DNA of 9,736 nucleotides from Enterovirga sp. (GCA_028290385.1 JAQGJZ010000034.1:1-9736); one strand, 5' to 3'; positions 1 to 7,072 are shown, numbered from the stretch's first letter. Notes: generated from the letters alone by a model not told the origin. Numbers and translations are program-made.

Positions 1-1471
1 TGATCGTCGCGGTCGCCTGCGCGCCGTTCTTGGGTCCGGCCCTCTTGCGCTCCGCCGGCTGCAGCACGGCCGTGATGTAGCCCATGTTGGAGACGCTGGG
101 CTCCACCACGGCCGTGTAGCCGATGCCGTAAAGGCGGCCTTCCGCCCGCGCCTGGTCGCGGCGGGCGGTCAGCTCGGCGAGCCCACCATCCTTGAGCGCG
201 GCGTCCATGGTGCGCTCGTATTCGCCGGAATCCAGCAAGGCCCCGGTCGCGGTCTTGTACGGAAACGCGTCCGCGGGCACGAAGTTGACCCGGAAGACGT
301 TGATCGGGTCGAGGTTCAGCTCGATCGCGATCCGCTGCACGAGGCGCTCGAGCGCGAAATAGACCTGCGGCCCGCCGAAGCCCCGGTTCAGCCCCGTCGG
401 AGTCTTGTTGGTGAGTACGACGCGGTTGCGGATCGCGACATGCCTGATCGCGTAGGCGCCGGTCATGTTTCCATGCATGCGGTAGAGCGTGGCGGGCTCA
501 GGCGCCCGCAGATGCGCGCCGCAATCCTCGATCTGGTCCCAATCCAGCGCCATGATGCGCCCGTTCGCCTCGACGGCGGCGGAGAGCCGCGTGACGCGGT
601 TGGTGGCCGAGACGGCGCCGGCGAGGTTCTCCAGCCGGTCCTCGATCCACTTCACCGGCCGGCCCGCGACGCGCGCCGCCACCGCCATCAGGACGATGTA
701 GGGGAAGACGCCCTGCTTGACCCCAAAGCTGCCACCCGAATCCGGCGGCGTGCGCAGGCGCAGCCGGTTGCCGGGCACCTTCAGGGCCCGCGAGATCACC
801 GCATGGATGCTGAACGGGCCCTGGAAATTGGCGAGGACGTCGTAGCTGTCGTCACCGGGCTCGTATTCGGCCAAAACCCCATAGGTCTCGATCGGCGTGC
901 AGCTGTTGCGCGGATAGCTGACATCCACCGCGATCCGGTGCGGGGCGGCCGCGAACGCCGCCTCGGGATCGCCATAGCGGAAGCTGCGCTCGCTCGCGAG
1001 ATTGCTGCCGAGCGAGGGATGCAGGATCGGCGCGCCCTCGGCCAGGGTGGCGACGGGATCCACGATGGCCGGGAGCGGCTTGTAGGCGACCTCGATCAGG
1101 TCGAGCGCGTCCTCCGCGACGTAGCGGTCGCGCGCCACGACAACGGCGACAGGTTCGCCGACATAGCGCACGCGGTCGGTCGCGATCGGCCAGGATTCCA
1201 GCGGCGCCTTGACGCCGACCACCATGGAGGCCGTGAACGCCTTGATGTCCTCGCCCGTGAGGACGGCCGCGACACCCGGCAGCGCGCGCGCCCGCTCGGC
1301 GTCGATCGCCGTGATCTCGGCATGCGCGTGCGGCGAGCGCAGGATCGCGGCTTCGAGCGTGCCCGGGCGGGTGCCCAGGTCGTCGATATAGCGGCCGCGG
1401 CCGGTCAGGAGCGCGGCGTCCTCGACGCGCTGAACCGAACGGCCGACCCAACCTTGAACAGGAAGCTCCAT
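1..1471 (-). CDS. Xanthine dehydrogenase family molybdopterin-binding large subunit (partial, runs off left edge)
   Basis: Reading the minus strand from ATG at 1471 gives 490 codons with no stop up to the window edge, so the C-terminal part is missing. The protein opens with WVGRSVQRVEDAALLTGRG (residues 8-26), the usual start of COG1529 large subunits. An a/b hammerhead domain follows (about 20-133, containing RYVGEPVAVVVA), then the first molybdopterin-binding domain with GGSFG at 246-250 and RGFGGPQ at 363-369. These enzymes hydroxylate or oxidise aldehydes, purines, N-heterocycles or CO, working with separate FAD and 2Fe-2S subunits; neither partner is visible here. The AYRCSFR active-site loop of true form I CO dehydrogenase is absent (LNRGFGG instead), so CO is unlikely as substrate. 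An in-frame ATG at 1483 is an alternative start, but GGAGG abuts it directly, while it lies 12 nt before 1471. An AraC regulator gene and a repeat operator lie just upstream. The family is secure; the substrate is unknown. Confidence 0.9.
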   Translation of the reverse strand, partial: MELPVQGWVGRSVQRVEDAALLTGRGRYIDDLGTRPGTLEAAILRSPHAHAEITAIDAERARALPGVAAVLTGEDIKAFTASMVVGVKAPLESWPIATDRVRYVGEPVAVVVARDRYVAEDALDLIEVAYKPLPAIVDPVATLAEGAPILHPSLGSNLASERSFRYGDPEAAFAAAPHRIAVDVSYPRNSCTPIETYGVLAEYEPGDDSYDVLANFQGPFSIHAVISRALKVPGNRLRLRTPPDSGGSFGVKQGVFPYIVLMAVAARVAGRPVKWIEDRLENLAGAVSATNRVTRLSAAVEANGRIMALDWDQIEDCGAHLRAPEPATLYRMHGNMTGAYAIRHVAIRNRVVLTNKTPTGLNRGFGGPQVYFALERLVQRIAIELNLDPINVFRVNFVPADAFPYKTATGALLDSGEYERTMDAALKDGGLAELTARRDQARAEGRLYGIGYTAVVEPSVSNMGYITAVLQPAERKRAGPKNGAQATATI

Positions 1472-1543
1472 GAGCCCCGGCATCCTCCACGGGCACTCTG
1501 AGGTGCCTGGGGGAAGTGTCGTCAGGCCGGCTCGGCTTGGCGA

Positions 1544-1578
1544 TACCGAAGCATCTCACGGCTTACCGAAACGTCTCA
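1544..1578 (-). promoter_or_regulatory. Tandem 15-bp direct repeat, probable AraC-type operator
   Basis: On the plus strand TACCGAAGCATCTCA (1544-1558) and TACCGAAACGTCTCA (1564-1578) match at 13 of 15 positions and start exactly 20 bp apart, about two helical turns. Read toward the oxidoreductase they are TGAGACGTTTCGGTA and TGAGATGCTTCGGTA. The pair lies 16 bp past the AraC stop codon and 72 bp before the oxidoreductase ATG at 1471. Same-face direct half-sites next to the regulator gene are the usual layout of AraC-family activator sites. No convincing -35/-10 pair follows, as is common at activator-dependent promoters. Binding by the neighbouring regulator is inferred. Confidence 0.6.
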
Positions 1579-1593
1579 AATTCGGCGCGGGCG

Positions 1594-2445
1594 TCAGGCG
1601 GCCTGTTTCAGGCAGGTGACGCTGCGGAATTCGCTCGGCGTCGCGCCGGCATGGTCGCGGAAGAAGCGCGTGAAATGCGCCGGCGCGCTGAAACCGAGCC
1701 GGTCGCTGATGGTCGCGAACGTGTCCCTTCCGTCGACCACGGCCTTCACGGCGGCTTCCATCCGCAGCATGTTCAGGAACACCCGCGGCGGCACGCGGAT
1801 CGAGCTCTCGAAGGCGCGAAAGAACTGCGCCCGCGACAGGCCGGTGTGCCGGGCGAGCGTGGTCATGTCGGTGACGGAGCCCGGATCAACCCGCATGGCC
1901 TCGATCGCGCGGCGGATCCGATGGTCGACGATGCCCTGCTTGGCGAGGTCGCGCAGCGAGGTCGCGATGCTGCGCCACGGCGTGAAGCGCTCGACCACCG
2001 CGATCATGAGGTCGGCCAGCAGCCGCTCCTGCTCCCCCGTCGCATCCGGGTCGTTCACCATCGTGGCCGCGAGATCGTTGGTCAGCTTGCGGATCCGCGG
2101 CGAGATCTCGCCGGCCGATTGCTCGAAAAACCCCGGCGCGCCGCTCGCGACCCAGTTCGGCCGGAACGAGCGCAGCCAGGCCGGCTCGATATACAGGGCG
2201 AGGATGATGGTGCGCGGCCGGCGCGGATCGTGCGCATAGGCGTGCGGCTCCCAAGCGTTGATCAGGACGGCGCTCTGGTCCGTCAGCCGGGCGAGGTCGT
2301 TGCGCACGGAGAATTGCGTGTCGGCGCCTTCGACCTTCAGCAGGACATGGCAATGCGGATGGGCATGGCGAACGAGCTGCCGGTCCATGTCGAGCAGGGC
2401 GACACGGCCGAACGCCCCATGGGCCACACGCAGAGCATTGGACAT
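1594..2445 (-). CDS. AraC-family transcriptional regulator
   Basis: A 283-residue DNA-binding regulator. The N-terminal half (about 12-110) looks like an AraC cupin-type sensing domain, with a histidine cluster HAHPHCH at 27-33 and NAWEPHAY at 63-70. The C-terminal half carries the two helix-turn-helix units: the first around 191-212 (MTTLARHTGLSRAQFFRAFE), the second around 242-274, where LGFSAPAHFTRFFRDHAGATP is the AraC signature. The open frame extends upstream to 2511, but the added 22 residues are arginine-rich and unlike the family, so ATG 2445 (MSNALRVAHG) is preferred; its Shine-Dalgarno is weak (AGG about 6 nt upstream). It lies upstream of, and on the same strand as, the molybdopterin oxidoreductase, with a tandem repeat between them, so it probably controls that gene. 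The effector is unknown; it may be a substrate of the oxidoreductase. Confidence 0.9.
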   Translation of the reverse strand: MSNALRVAHGAFGRVALLDMDRQLVRHAHPHCHVLLKVEGADTQFSVRNDLARLTDQSAVLINAWEPHAYAHDPRRPRTIILALYIEPAWLRSFRPNWVASGAPGFFEQSAGEISPRIRKLTNDLAATMVNDPDATGEQERLLADLMIAVVERFTPWRSIATSLRDLAKQGIVDHRIRRAIEAMRVDPGSVTDMTTLARHTGLSRAQFFRAFESSIRVPPRVFLNMLRMEAAVKAVVDGRDTFATISDRLGFSAPAHFTRFFRDHAGATPSEFRSVTCLKQAA

Positions 2446-2542
2446 GCGAAACCTGGCGCGAACTCGAACCCCTGATCTAGCCCGCTCCCGATGCCCCGTA
2501 CAGTTCGACAAAGGCTCAACGGCACCCGGGCGTGGCAGAACC

Positions 2543-2869
2543 CTACATGATCTCGCGGCCGTTCAGCGCGACCGGCACGGCGGGCCCAGATGGCGGCGCC
2601 GATCGAAGCGCTTCGGCCGCCGTTCTGATCCGGCTACTTCGGAATATCACGGGTATTTCGATGGTGCCGTCCGCGACCTGCACGGGCCAGGCGAAGCACA
2701 TCTCGCTTCTACTGTGTCCTTCGACGCGGAACGAGAACACCGCGCCGCTCCAGGCGCCTTCCGGCGGGGCGGCGAGCACCACCTCCTCGGTGTCGACAAA
2801 GGTCACGGCCATCTCGTCGCCGGCCCTGTGGCTCACCGCCAGCCGCAGCTCGTTCAAGCTGACCGCCAT
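2543..2869 (-). CDS. Hypothetical protein, 108 aa
   Basis: I do not recognise a family. The start at 2869 is well supported: GGAGG sits 6 nt upstream of the ATG, giving MAVSLNELRLAV; a longer frame to 2926 lacks such a site. The protein is probably soluble, with no signal peptide or membrane segment. Its central part alternates hydrophobic and polar residues (AVTFVDTEEVVLAA at 21-34; AVFSFRVEG at 43-51; GTIEIPVIF at 68-76), suggesting a small beta-sheet fold. The C-terminus is proline- and alanine-rich. It ends with TAG at 2543, 97 bp upstream of the AraC start on the same strand. That gap is long enough for a separate promoter, so a link to the AraC gene is uncertain. Confidence 0.65.
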   Translation of the reverse strand: MAVSLNELRLAVSHRAGDEMAVTFVDTEEVVLAAPPEGAWSGAVFSFRVEGHSRSEMCFAWPVQVADGTIEIPVIFRSSRIRTAAEALRSAPPSGPAVPVALNGREIM

Positions 2870-3202
2870 CACGCACCTCCCGCGCAGGGAGGCATTGTTG
2901 AAGCATCGGGCCGCGGCAATGTCCACGATCGCGAGGCCTGGTGCGGCCGGGAATAAACCGCCCGTCCGGCCTTATAAACGCCCCCGCGCGCCCCATCTTT
3001 TCAGGCAGCGGGGGCAACACCGACGAGGTTTGTCCCGGCCGCTTTCGCCGCTATGGTGCGGCCTGCGCCGGGTCATCCTTTGGATGGCGCGCGGGCCCGT
3101 TCGCCCCGCCAGACCTTACGACCTCATGTCCGCCGCCGTCGCTCGCGACGCACACCACTGGATCGTCGCACAATGATCACCGGCTCCGGCTGCAGGACGA
3201 AG
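2870..3202. other. Divergent intergenic region, 333 bp
   Basis: This stretch separates the minus-strand 108-aa gene from the plus-strand exported protein and should hold promoters for both. Visible items are the Shine-Dalgarno of the minus gene (about 2876-2880), an imperfectly supported inverted repeat GGCCGG/CCGGCC (2945-2950 and 2966-2971), and a perfect 8-bp inverted repeat at 2980-3015, listed separately. On the plus strand CTTATA (2971-2976) and CCCCATCT (2991-2998) are 14 nt apart and resemble a heat-shock sigma-32 promoter, but the resulting leader would be about 200 nt. No convincing coding frame was found; frames crossing it are arginine- and proline-rich shadows. Confidence 0.5.
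2980..3015. repeat. Perfect 8-bp inverted repeat with 20-nt loop
   Basis: GCCCCCGC at 2980-2987 is the exact reverse complement of GCGGGGGC at 3008-3015. It lies in the divergent intergenic region. It could be a regulator-binding site or a hairpin in the leader of the plus-strand gene. No T-tract follows on either strand, so an intrinsic terminator is unlikely. In GC-rich DNA a G/C-only 8-bp stem can also arise by chance. Confidence 0.35.
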
Positions 3203-3505
3203 ATGCTCACAACCCATGCCGTCACGGCGATGGTGCTCGCGGCCTGCGCCGTCGCGCTGCCCGGGCCCGCAAGCGCCGCCCCGCTTTCGAGCGCGGAGTG
3301 CGCCCGGCTCGTTCGCCAGGTGGACGGGGCCAGGGCGGACGCCGATCTCGACGTGCCGCGGCTGATCCGCGACGGCGACGCCGAGGTGGCGGCCGCAGCC
3401 CGCCGCTTCGAGGCGATCCGCTCCGCGGTGCCGCGCTCGGAAGCCGCCCTCACCAACGCCACCCAGGATCTGCGCTACCAGCTCCAGGTCTGCGCACGCC
3501 GCTGA
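3203..3505 (+). CDS. Small exported protein of unknown function, about 100 aa
   Basis: The only plus-strand gene in the window. From ATG 3203 (AGGA 5 nt upstream) it encodes 100 residues. The hydrophobic N-terminus MVLAACAVALPGPASA (10-25) looks like a signal peptide with a possible signal peptidase I site after ASA (23-25). The short mature part, about 75 residues, is charged and probably helical, with two cysteines (33 and 97) near its ends that could form a disulfide in the periplasm. An in-frame ATG at 3173 would add ten residues, including Arg and Lys, giving a more typical positively charged signal start, but it lacks a ribosome-binding site. LAAC (12-15) also fits a lipobox, so a lipoprotein is possible. 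No family was recognised. It converges on the ABC transporter cluster. Confidence 0.6.
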   Translation: MLTTHAVTAMVLAACAVALPGPASAAPLSSAECARLVRQVDGARADADLDVPRLIRDGDAEVAAAARRFEAIRSAVPRSEAALTNATQDLRYQLQVCARR

Positions 3506-3522
3506 GGCGCCGGCGGGGGCGG

Positions 3523-3564
3523 GCGAGAGGGACAGATCCCTGATATAATGGAGCGCGCTCTCGC
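3523..3564. terminator. Hairpin-forming convergent spacer, possible bidirectional terminator
   Basis: Between the convergent stop codons at 3505 and 3612, GCGAGAG (3523-3529) pairs with CTCTCGC (3558-3564). Nested inside or competing is AGGGA-CAGA-TCCCT (3528-3541), plus the 10-bp palindrome GAGCGCGCTC (3551-3560). A further small stem CCGGC/GCCGG lies at 3585-3601, just after the livF-type stop. The position suits transcription termination from both sides, but no stem is followed by a T-run. Confidence 0.25.
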
Positions 3565-3611
3565 GGCTCACGTCGCTCACCCTGCCGGCGACGAATGCCG
3601 GATGCCGGGTT

Positions 3612-4328
3612 TCAGCCAGCCGCGTGACTTCCTACGCCCGTGAACGAGGTCATCAGCTCGGGCTTCTGGCGCAGCTCCGCCGCCGAACCCTCGTAGACGA
3701 CGTGGCCGTTGTTGAGACCGTAGACGCGGTCGGCAAAGCTGAGGGCCGCGGCGACGTTCTGCTCCACGACGATCATGGTCCGCCCTTCGGCAGCGAGTTC
3801 GCGGCTGATGTCGACGAGGTTGCGCACGATCAGCGGAGCAAGCCCCTCGAAGGGCTCGTCGAGAAGGATGATCCGCGGATCGCGGATCAGGGCGCGGCCG
3901 ATCGCCAGCATCTGCTGTTCGCCGCCCGACAATGTCTTGCCCAGGGATGTCCGGCGCTCCTTCAGCCGTGGGAAGACGCCGTAGATCCGATCGAGCGACC
4001 ACGGCTTTTCCGCGGTCAGGGCTGCGATACGGAGGTTCTCCTCGACCGTGAGGCTGCCGAAGATGGCGCGCTCCTCCGGGACGAGCTGGATGCCGATCCG
4101 AGCGATCGCCGAGGGCGGCAGCCCCCCGATCGGCTTGCCGCCGAGCCGGATGGTACCGCTCCGTGGCGCGAGGACGCCCATGATGGTGCGCAAAGTCGTC
4201 GTTTTGCCGGCGCCGTTTCGGCCGAGGAGGGCGACCACTTCCTTGTCCTCGACGTGGAGCGACAGGTCGAACAGGACGTGGCTGTCGCCGTAGAGCGTGT
4301 TGATCTTCTCAACCTCAAGCAGGCTCAT
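3612..4328 (-). CDS. livF: Branched-chain-type ABC transporter ATP-binding protein (LivF family)
   Basis: A 238-residue cytoplasmic ATPase, the usual length for LivF. Walker A is GRNGAGKTT (36-44), the Q-loop region is IQLVPEERAIF (80-90), the ABC signature is LSGGEQQ (133-139), and Walker B is RIILLDEP (152-159). The switch position reads VVEQN (187-191), with Gln in place of the usual His, which is normal in LivF. It would pair with the ATPase half of the upstream fusion protein to drive uptake. Its ATG lies inside the end of that gene (14-nt overlap, different frame), indicating translational coupling. It is the last gene of the cluster; 106 bp further on a plus-strand gene converges. The livF symbol describes the family. 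The true substrate need not be a branched-chain amino acid and may be a nitrogenous compound, judging by the nitrilase nearby. Confidence 0.93.
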   Translation of the reverse strand: MSLLEVEKINTLYGDSHVLFDLSLHVEDKEVVALLGRNGAGKTTTLRTIMGVLAPRSGTIRLGGKPIGGLPPSAIARIGIQLVPEERAIFGSLTVEENLRIAALTAEKPWSLDRIYGVFPRLKERRTSLGKTLSGGEQQMLAIGRALIRDPRIILLDEPFEGLAPLIVRNLVDISRELAAEGRTMIVVEQNVAAALSFADRVYGLNNGHVVYEGSAAELRQKPELMTSFTGVGSHAAG

Positions 4329-6189
4329 CGGCGTGCAGCCCTCCGAGATAGGCGTCCTGAACGGCCTGGTCGCGGGCGATCTCCTCCGGGAGCCCGCCCG
4401 CGAGAAGCCGCCCCTCGTGAAGCACCGTGATGTGGTCGGCGAGCTGGAAGATGGCGTCGAGGTCGTGCTCGACGATCACCACCGTGCGTGAGACCGCGAT
4501 CGCCCGGATCAAGTCGCGGGTCGCGAGCCGCTCGGCCGGGCTCATCCCGGCAAGCGGCTCGTCGAGGAGCAACACGTTCGGCCCGGTCGCGAGCGCCATG
4601 CCGATCTCGAGGCGCCGCTTTTCGCCGTAAGCGAGGATGTGGGCGGGCGTCTCGGCACGGTCGTGCAGACCCAGCGCATCGATCACGCGGTCAACCTGGG
4701 CTTCCACCTCGGGAAGAGATGCGGCGGGCCGGATCAGATCAAGCCGCAGCTTGCCGCGCCGGCGGGCGAGCGCCGCCACGCGCAGGCTCTGGCGGACGGT
4801 GAGGTTGGGGAAAAGCTGGTTCAGCTGGTTGCTCTTCGCGACGCCGAGCTGGGCGGCGCGCGTGACGCCGAGCCCGGTCAGGCGCTCGCCGAAGAGCAGA
4901 ACCTCGCCCGAGCTCGGCGACACCTCTTCGAGCAGCATCTTGAACAGGGTGCTCTTGCCGGCACCGTTGGGCCCGATCACAGCGTGGATCGTGCCGCGCC
5001 GGATGTCGAACGAGACGTCGTCGACGGCCTTGAGGCCACCGTAATGGCGGGACAGGTGGCGCACGGAGAGCGCCACCTCCCCGGCGGTCCCTCCCGGTGC
5101 AGCGAGGGGGAGCGAGGCGAAAATCGCCTTCGCGGTTTCGGTCGCGACGGCCGCGCCGGATTGCTCGAGAGCCTCCGTGATAGCGGCCTCGTGGCGCAGC
5201 GCCGCCCGTTCGCGGCGCCTGTTCATCCGATGTGCGATCTCACCGCAGATCCCGCGGCGCAGCCCGATCACCAGGCCGATGAACGCGATGCCGAGGATCA
5301 GCTTCCAGAAAGCGCCGAGACCCGGCACGAGTTGCAGGTTATCCCGCAGCCACAGCCAGATCGCGGCCCCGACCAGCGGGCCAATCAGCGTGCCGACGCC
5401 GCCGACAATGGTCTGCACCACGAGCTGTCCGGAGGTCTCCAGCGCGAACGCGTCGGGCGGCATGTAGCTTTGGAAGGAGCCGAGGAGCCCTCCCGCGAGC
5501 CCGGCGTACAGCGCGGCGATCACAAAGGCTGCGAGTTTGTAGCCGGGCACATCGTGGCCCAGCATCGCGACGCGCCCCGTGTTCTCGCGAATGGCGAGAA
5601 GGATCGTTCCGACGGGCGACATCACGATCCGCCGGGCCAAGGCGAAGCCGAGCAGAAAGACGACCGCGAGGAGACCGTACATCGGCAGGCCCGCCGAGAG
5701 GGGGATTGCGCCCTCCCCGAAGCCGAGCGTCGGCACGGGCACGCCGGCGATGCCGTTCTCGCCGCCCGTGAAGTCCGACAGCGGCGAGTTCTCGATGAAA
5801 TAGGCCATCTGGCCGAAGGCCAGCGTGATCATCGTGAAGTAGATGCCGATCCGACGAACCGCGAGCCAGCCCACGAGGAGCCCGAAGAGCCCGGCCGCGG
5901 CGGTGCCGATGCCCAGGGCAAGCCAGACGCTCGCAACCTTGCCGGAAACCAGCAGGTAGGCTGTGACGAACCCGCCGACGCCGTAGAAAGCCGCCTGGCC
6001 GAACGACAGCAGGCCGGTCAGGCCGAACAGGATGTCGAAGCCGAGGCCGAGCAAACCCCAGTTCAACACGCGCGAGAGGAGATCGTAGGAGAAGCCGAGC
6101 GGCGGAAGCGCGAACGGCGCCACCACGAGGACGAGGGCCAGGATCGTCTCCGGCAGGACGGCCCGCAGCGGGCCGGCGGAACGCTTCAT
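4315..6189 (-). CDS. Fused ABC permease/ATP-binding protein (LivM-LivG fusion)
   Basis: One 624-residue reading frame joins two proteins that are separate in E. coli. Residues 1-312 form a LivM-type permease with multiple hydrophobic segments and family motifs: LSFGQAAFYGVGGF (61-74), GGENGIAGVP (142-151), RENTGRVAMLG (201-211) and GGVGTLIGPLVGA (263-275). A charged linker (about 311-370, with RMNRRRERAALRHE) leads into a LivG-type ATPase: Walker A GPNGAGKST (406-414), LFPNLTV (459-465), a LAYGEKRRLEIG signature (519-530), Walker B VLLLDEP (539-545) and switch VEHD (573-576). The frame stays open upstream to 7137, but that part is a shadow of the neighbouring permease gene, so ATG 6189 is the start. 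Its A overlaps the stop of the LivH gene (TGATG). Such fusions occur in alphaproteobacterial transporters, and both halves look intact. Confidence 0.93.
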   Translation of the reverse strand: MKRSAGPLRAVLPETILALVLVVAPFALPPLGFSYDLLSRVLNWGLLGLGFDILFGLTGLLSFGQAAFYGVGGFVTAYLLVSGKVASVWLALGIGTAAAGLFGLLVGWLAVRRIGIYFTMITLAFGQMAYFIENSPLSDFTGGENGIAGVPVPTLGFGEGAIPLSAGLPMYGLLAVVFLLGFALARRIVMSPVGTILLAIRENTGRVAMLGHDVPGYKLAAFVIAALYAGLAGGLLGSFQSYMPPDAFALETSGQLVVQTIVGGVGTLIGPLVGAAIWLWLRDNLQLVPGLGAFWKLILGIAFIGLVIGLRRGICGEIAHRMNRRRERAALRHEAAITEALEQSGAAVATETAKAIFASLPLAAPGGTAGEVALSVRHLSRHYGGLKAVDDVSFDIRRGTIHAVIGPNGAGKSTLFKMLLEEVSPSSGEVLLFGERLTGLGVTRAAQLGVAKSNQLNQLFPNLTVRQSLRVAALARRRGKLRLDLIRPAASLPEVEAQVDRVIDALGLHDRAETPAHILAYGEKRRLEIGMALATGPNVLLLDEPLAGMSPAERLATRDLIRAIAVSRTVVIVEHDLDAIFQLADHITVLHEGRLLAGGLPEEIARDQAVQDAYLGGLHADEPA

Positions 6190-7064
6190 CAGACGCGTCC
6201 CTCGGAGCCGAACAGGCCTTGCGGCCGAAGCACGAGGATGAGCGCCATCACTCCGTAGAGCATCACTTCCGAATAGGCGGAGTTGAAGGCGCTCGTGATG
6301 GCGATGATTTCCCCTGCGATGAGCCCGCCTATGACGGCGCCCGGGAACGAGCCGAGACCGCCGAGCACGATGACGACGAAGGACTGGGCCATGAAGCTCG
6401 CGCCCATGTCGGGCGACACGGCCACCACGGGCGCATACAGCATCCCCGCAAGGCCGACGGCGACGCAGCCGACAGCGAAGACGATCATGAAGGTGCGGCG
6501 CACGTCGATGCCGAGGATCCCCACCATGCCGGGATTGTCGATACCGGCCCGCACGATCAGCCCGAGCGACGTGCGGTAGAGGACGAGGTAGAGCGTCACC
6601 AACAGCGCCGCCACCATCCCGATGAGCTGCAGGCGGTAGGTCGGGTACATCATGAAGCCAAGTTCGGAGACGCCCGTGCCCCAACTCGGGAGGCGCACGC
6701 GCTGCGCGTGACTGCCGAAGCCGGTGCGGAGCGCCTCGACCAGCACGATGCCGACTCCGTAGGTGACGAGGATCTGGTCTTCGTGCGGCCGGTCGTAGAA
6801 CAACCGGACGATGATCCTCTCGAGCAACAGCCCGAGGGCGAGCATAAAGAGCGAGCCGATGAGAAGGGCCAGCAAGAAGGACGAGGTGTACTGGAAGATG
6901 ACGAAGATCGCGTAGGCGCCCACCGTGAAAAGGGCGCCATGGGCGAAGTTGAGCACGCCCAGCGTGCCCAGGATGATGGTGAGGCCGCTCGACACGAGGG
7001 CGAGCAGCGTTCCGAGCGCAAGGCCGTTGAAGGCCTGCGACATCAGGGTGGCCCAGCTCGGCAT
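6189..7064 (-). CDS. livH: Branched-chain-type ABC transporter permease (LivH family)
   Basis: A 291-residue inner-membrane protein, typical LivH length, with about eight hydrophobic segments. Family motifs are LNFAHGALFTVGAY (38-51), LGGLGSFPGAVIGGLIAG (234-251) and the C-terminal LILVLRPQGLFG (275-286). It should form the translocation channel with the permease half of the LivM-LivG fusion. The gene starts 8 bp after the binding-protein stop, and its TGA shares one base with the ATG of the next gene. Its ribosome-binding site is weak (GAG about 8-10 nt upstream), consistent with coupling to upstream translation. A second ATG at 7043 (MSQAFNGLALG) is a possible start. The transported compound cannot be read from the permease itself. 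Confidence 0.92.
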   Translation of the reverse strand: MPSWATLMSQAFNGLALGTLLALVSSGLTIILGTLGVLNFAHGALFTVGAYAIFVIFQYTSSFLLALLIGSLFMLALGLLLERIIVRLFYDRPHEDQILVTYGVGIVLVEALRTGFGSHAQRVRLPSWGTGVSELGFMMYPTYRLQLIGMVAALLVTLYLVLYRTSLGLIVRAGIDNPGMVGILGIDVRRTFMIVFAVGCVAVGLAGMLYAPVVAVSPDMGASFMAQSFVVIVLGGLGSFPGAVIGGLIAGEIIAITSAFNSAYSEVMLYGVMALILVLRPQGLFGSEGRV

Positions 7065-7072
7065 CGATCCGC

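Noticed and set aside
440..1501. Plus-strand open frame of 353 codons opposite the molybdopterin subunit
   Set aside because: Low-complexity Arg/Asp-rich translation with no family features. The opposite strand encodes a clear COG1529 protein throughout.
852..1559. Minus-strand open frame of 235 codons overlapping the molybdopterin subunit in another frame
   Set aside because: The composition is Arg/Gly/Ala-rich and domain-free. The correct frame starts at 1471 and stays open to the window edge.
1516..2475. Plus-strand open frame of 319 codons opposite the AraC gene
   Set aside because: It is the antisense shadow of a well-supported AraC regulator and shows no motifs.
2532..3176. Plus-strand open frame of 214 codons across the hypothetical gene and the divergent region
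   Set aside because: It has no ribosome-binding site and a low-complexity C-terminus, and it covers a minus-strand gene with a strong ribosome-binding site.
3544..3549. Perfect TATAAT on the plus strand
   Set aside because: No -35 element lies at a suitable distance, and only the 3' ends of convergent genes and a minus-strand gene follow, so it is probably chance.
4639..6258. Plus-strand open frame of 539 codons opposite the LivM-LivG fusion
   Set aside because: The translation is rich in Arg, Asp, Glu, His and Gln, with no recognisable domain. It mirrors a gene with clear Walker and permease motifs; long antisense frames are common in GC-rich genomes.
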